From assembly GCF_003201605.1 (NCBI RefSeq), contig NZ_QJJR01000001.1, forward strand, positions 248,001 through 312,000: a stretch of 64,000 nucleotides of DNA. The letters run 5' to 3'. Under the pieces are notes generated by a model that was not told the origin of the DNA, did not search any database, and was given only the letters and a program-made list of their open reading frames with translations. Both the position numbers and the translations under genes were made by a program. Shown in pieces: positions 62,669 to 64,000 of this stretch. Origin of the DNA: Streptohalobacillus salinus. Its GTDB lineage: Bacteria; Bacillota; Bacilli; Bacillales; Amphibacillaceae. Position 1 is the stretch's first letter, and the number at the start of each line of letters is the position of its first letter.

Positions 62669-64000
62669 ATGGAAGCACGCATAGACGAATTAAGATTAGG
62701 GCTAACCAAAGGTTTTATTGACCGTGATTCCCCGTACGGTGGTAGCTTTGAACCTGAGCTACTTGTCAATGAAAAAGCAACAAAACAAATGGTTTTAACA
62801 ACCATGCTCGAAGAGTTAAAAGCTGCTGAAGGTTTCATGTTTGCGGTAGCCTTTATTACAGAGAGTGGTCTGCAAGCGTTAAAGGCACATTTATTTGATT
62901 TACATAACAAAGGAATCAAAGGACGCATTTTGACGTCTACCTATAACTATTTCAATCAACCGAAAATCTTTAAAGAATTGCTTAAATTGAAAAATGTTGA
63001 GGTGCGCATTACAACAGTCGAAGGCTTTCACTCAAAAGGATACATTTTTGAACACCAATCTTACCGTTCACTGATTGTAGGGAGTTCGAATTTAACAGCT
63101 AGTGCTCTAAAGGTAAACTATGAGTGGAATATAAAGTTAACCTCGCATGAACATGGCTCAATTGTTGGCTATTTTAATGATCAATTTGAAACAATGTGGC
63201 AAGATGCTCAGCCCTTAACTGAGATATGGATCAAACGGTATCAAGAACTGTACCTCATCCAGCACGATCAGAAGGTGGCAGAGTTTCCAGCGAGTTATCA
63301 GACGAATAAAGTTGAAGATGCACTAAAGGTTATCCCGAATCAAATGCAAAGCCAAGCGCTCGAAGGGCTCAGAGCCATTCGTGAGAAGGGTGCGAAACGC
63401 GGCCTTATCGTCTCAGCGACGGGGACCGGTAAAACGTACTTATCTGCATTTGATGTGAGGCGTTTCAAACCAAAACGCATGTTATTTATCGTCCACCGGG
63501 AACAAATACTCACGAAATCGATGGAGGATTACCGCCGTGTTTTAGGAGGCGCTGAATCGGATTTTGGCTTACTTACGGGTACTAAGAAAGATTTGAACGC
63601 ACGTTATTTGTTTGCGACGATTCAAACCATTTCGAAACAAGAAACACGGGAGCAATTTCATAGCGCTGCATTTGATTACATATTAATTGATGAATCACAT
63701 CGGGCCGGAGCGAATACGTACCAATCGATTATTAATTATTTTCAGCCTGAGTTTTTACTCGGCATGACAGCAACCCCGGAGCGGTCGGATGGCTATAATT
63801 TATTTGAACTTTTTCATTATAATATCGCCTATGAAATCCGACTTAAAGAAGCACTAGAAGAAGATTTACTTGTACCCTTTCACTATTTTGGCGTGACGGA
63901 ATTAATGGCACCGGATGGTCATGAGCTTGAGCTTTCAATTAATGATTTAAGTTTGGATCATCGGGCAAAACATATTGTTGAAAAAATCAATTATTATTCG
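62669..64000 (+). CDS. PLD-nuclease/DEAD-like helicase, 3'-truncated by window edge
   Basis: The frame from ATG 62669 stays open for 444 codons to the window end. Residues ~45-190 form a phospholipase-D-like nuclease domain (HSK at 121-123 and GSSNLTASALKVNYEWN), and from ~215 a superfamily 2 helicase begins with Walker A ATGTGKT (Lys255), motif II DESH and motif III GMTATPERSD. The order and the start MEARIDELRLGLTKGFIDR match the DUF3427-type PLD-helicase proteins, usually ~950-1000 residues, so about half is missing. They are thought to act on DNA in repair or defence; the role is not proven. Ribosome site GAGGTGG at 62655. Confidence 0.85.
   Translation, partial: MEARIDELRLGLTKGFIDRDSPYGGSFEPELLVNEKATKQMVLTTMLEELKAAEGFMFAVAFITESGLQALKAHLFDLHNKGIKGRILTSTYNYFNQPKIFKELLKLKNVEVRITTVEGFHSKGYIFEHQSYRSLIVGSSNLTASALKVNYEWNIKLTSHEHGSIVGYFNDQFETMWQDAQPLTEIWIKRYQELYLIQHDQKVAEFPASYQTNKVEDALKVIPNQMQSQALEGLRAIREKGAKRGLIVSATGTGKTYLSAFDVRRFKPKRMLFIVHREQILTKSMEDYRRVLGGAESDFGLLTGTKKDLNARYLFATIQTISKQETREQFHSAAFDYILIDESHRAGANTYQSIINYFQPEFLLGMTATPERSDGYNLFELFHYNIAYEIRLKEALEEDLLVPFHYFGVTELMAPDGHELELSINDLSLDHRAKHIVEKINYYS

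Noticed and set aside
62623-62928. Minus-strand open frame of 101 residues
   Set aside because: It is antisense to the start of the PLD-helicase gene, whose plus-strand frame carries clear motifs.
1-64000. CRISPR arrays, rRNA genes, prophage structural genes
   Set aside because: No regularly spaced repeats, rRNA sequence or phage head/tail genes were seen anywhere in the window.

Overview
The window is low-GC Gram-positive DNA (about 40% GC by eye) with strong AGGAGG-type ribosome binding sites, short intergenic regions closed by U-tailed hairpins, and genes typical of Bacillaceae (FabI with a FapR-type operator, S-box riboswitches, YpcP-like exonuclease, YesK-like and YjcF-like proteins). 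Rich plant-polysaccharide machinery, Asp/Glu-rich lipoproteins and LPxTA wall anchors suggest a fermentative, perhaps halo- or alkali-tolerant Bacillaceae of the Amphibacillus/Halolactibacillus/Gracilibacillus kind. That genus-level guess is inference only.

Region 1 (1-5.6 kb) is housekeeping: the 3' part of a MgtE magnesium channel, fabI behind a promoter carrying a FapR-like palindrome, a small unknown protein, a GNAT acetyltransferase, a tandem RodA/FtsW pair, and an isolated tRNA gene with an unusual anticodon loop. Region 2 (5.9-12.2 kb) holds an SDR oxidoreductase, a GH43 beta-xylosidase, a lipoprotein, a TIM-barrel sugar isomerase/epimerase, a bacterial aeRF1-like protein and a second SDR enzyme. 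Region 3 (12.3-18.9 kb) is a methionine/sulfur operon behind two SAM-I riboswitches in tandem: O-acetylhomoserine sulfhydrylase fused to a CoA-binding domain, a sulfonate-type ABC transporter and an acetyl-CoA synthetase. The synthetase could re-activate the acetate released by the sulfhydrylase.

Region 4 (19-24 kb) has a cytoplasmic LacI-like/PAS/GGDEF/EAL protein and a lone ilvD. Region 5 (24.4-38.9 kb) is a starch/maltodextrin island: a chemoreceptor, a maltodextrin ABC transporter without its own ATPase, a GGDEF membrane protein with a small partner, and a 2174-residue wall-anchored amylopullulanase with two GH13 catalytic modules. An 1.1 kb stretch of mobile-element debris follows. Region 6 (40-48.2 kb) is mixed: 5'-3' exonuclease, small membrane protein, lipoprotein, TauE/SafE permease, metallo-hydrolase, RNase H-like protein with a small basic protein, and an ABC transporter operon with its GntR repressor.

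Region 7 (48.6-62.4 kb) is a xylan/xylose island: a 1277-residue wall-anchored GH10 xylanase with CBM22 and CBM9 modules, a small lipoprotein, a xylose-type ABC transporter (binding protein, ATPase, permease), and a three-component sensor (membrane-anchored binding protein, LytS-like kinase, YesN-like regulator) plus a second binding lipoprotein. The window ends inside a PLD-nuclease/helicase gene. The carbohydrate genes share promoters carrying CcpA/LacI-type operators (core AANCGNTT or close to it), so the two islands look like one catabolite-controlled programme: surface enzymes cut the polymer, ABC transporters import oligosaccharides or xylose, and dedicated sensors and a chemoreceptor respond to them.
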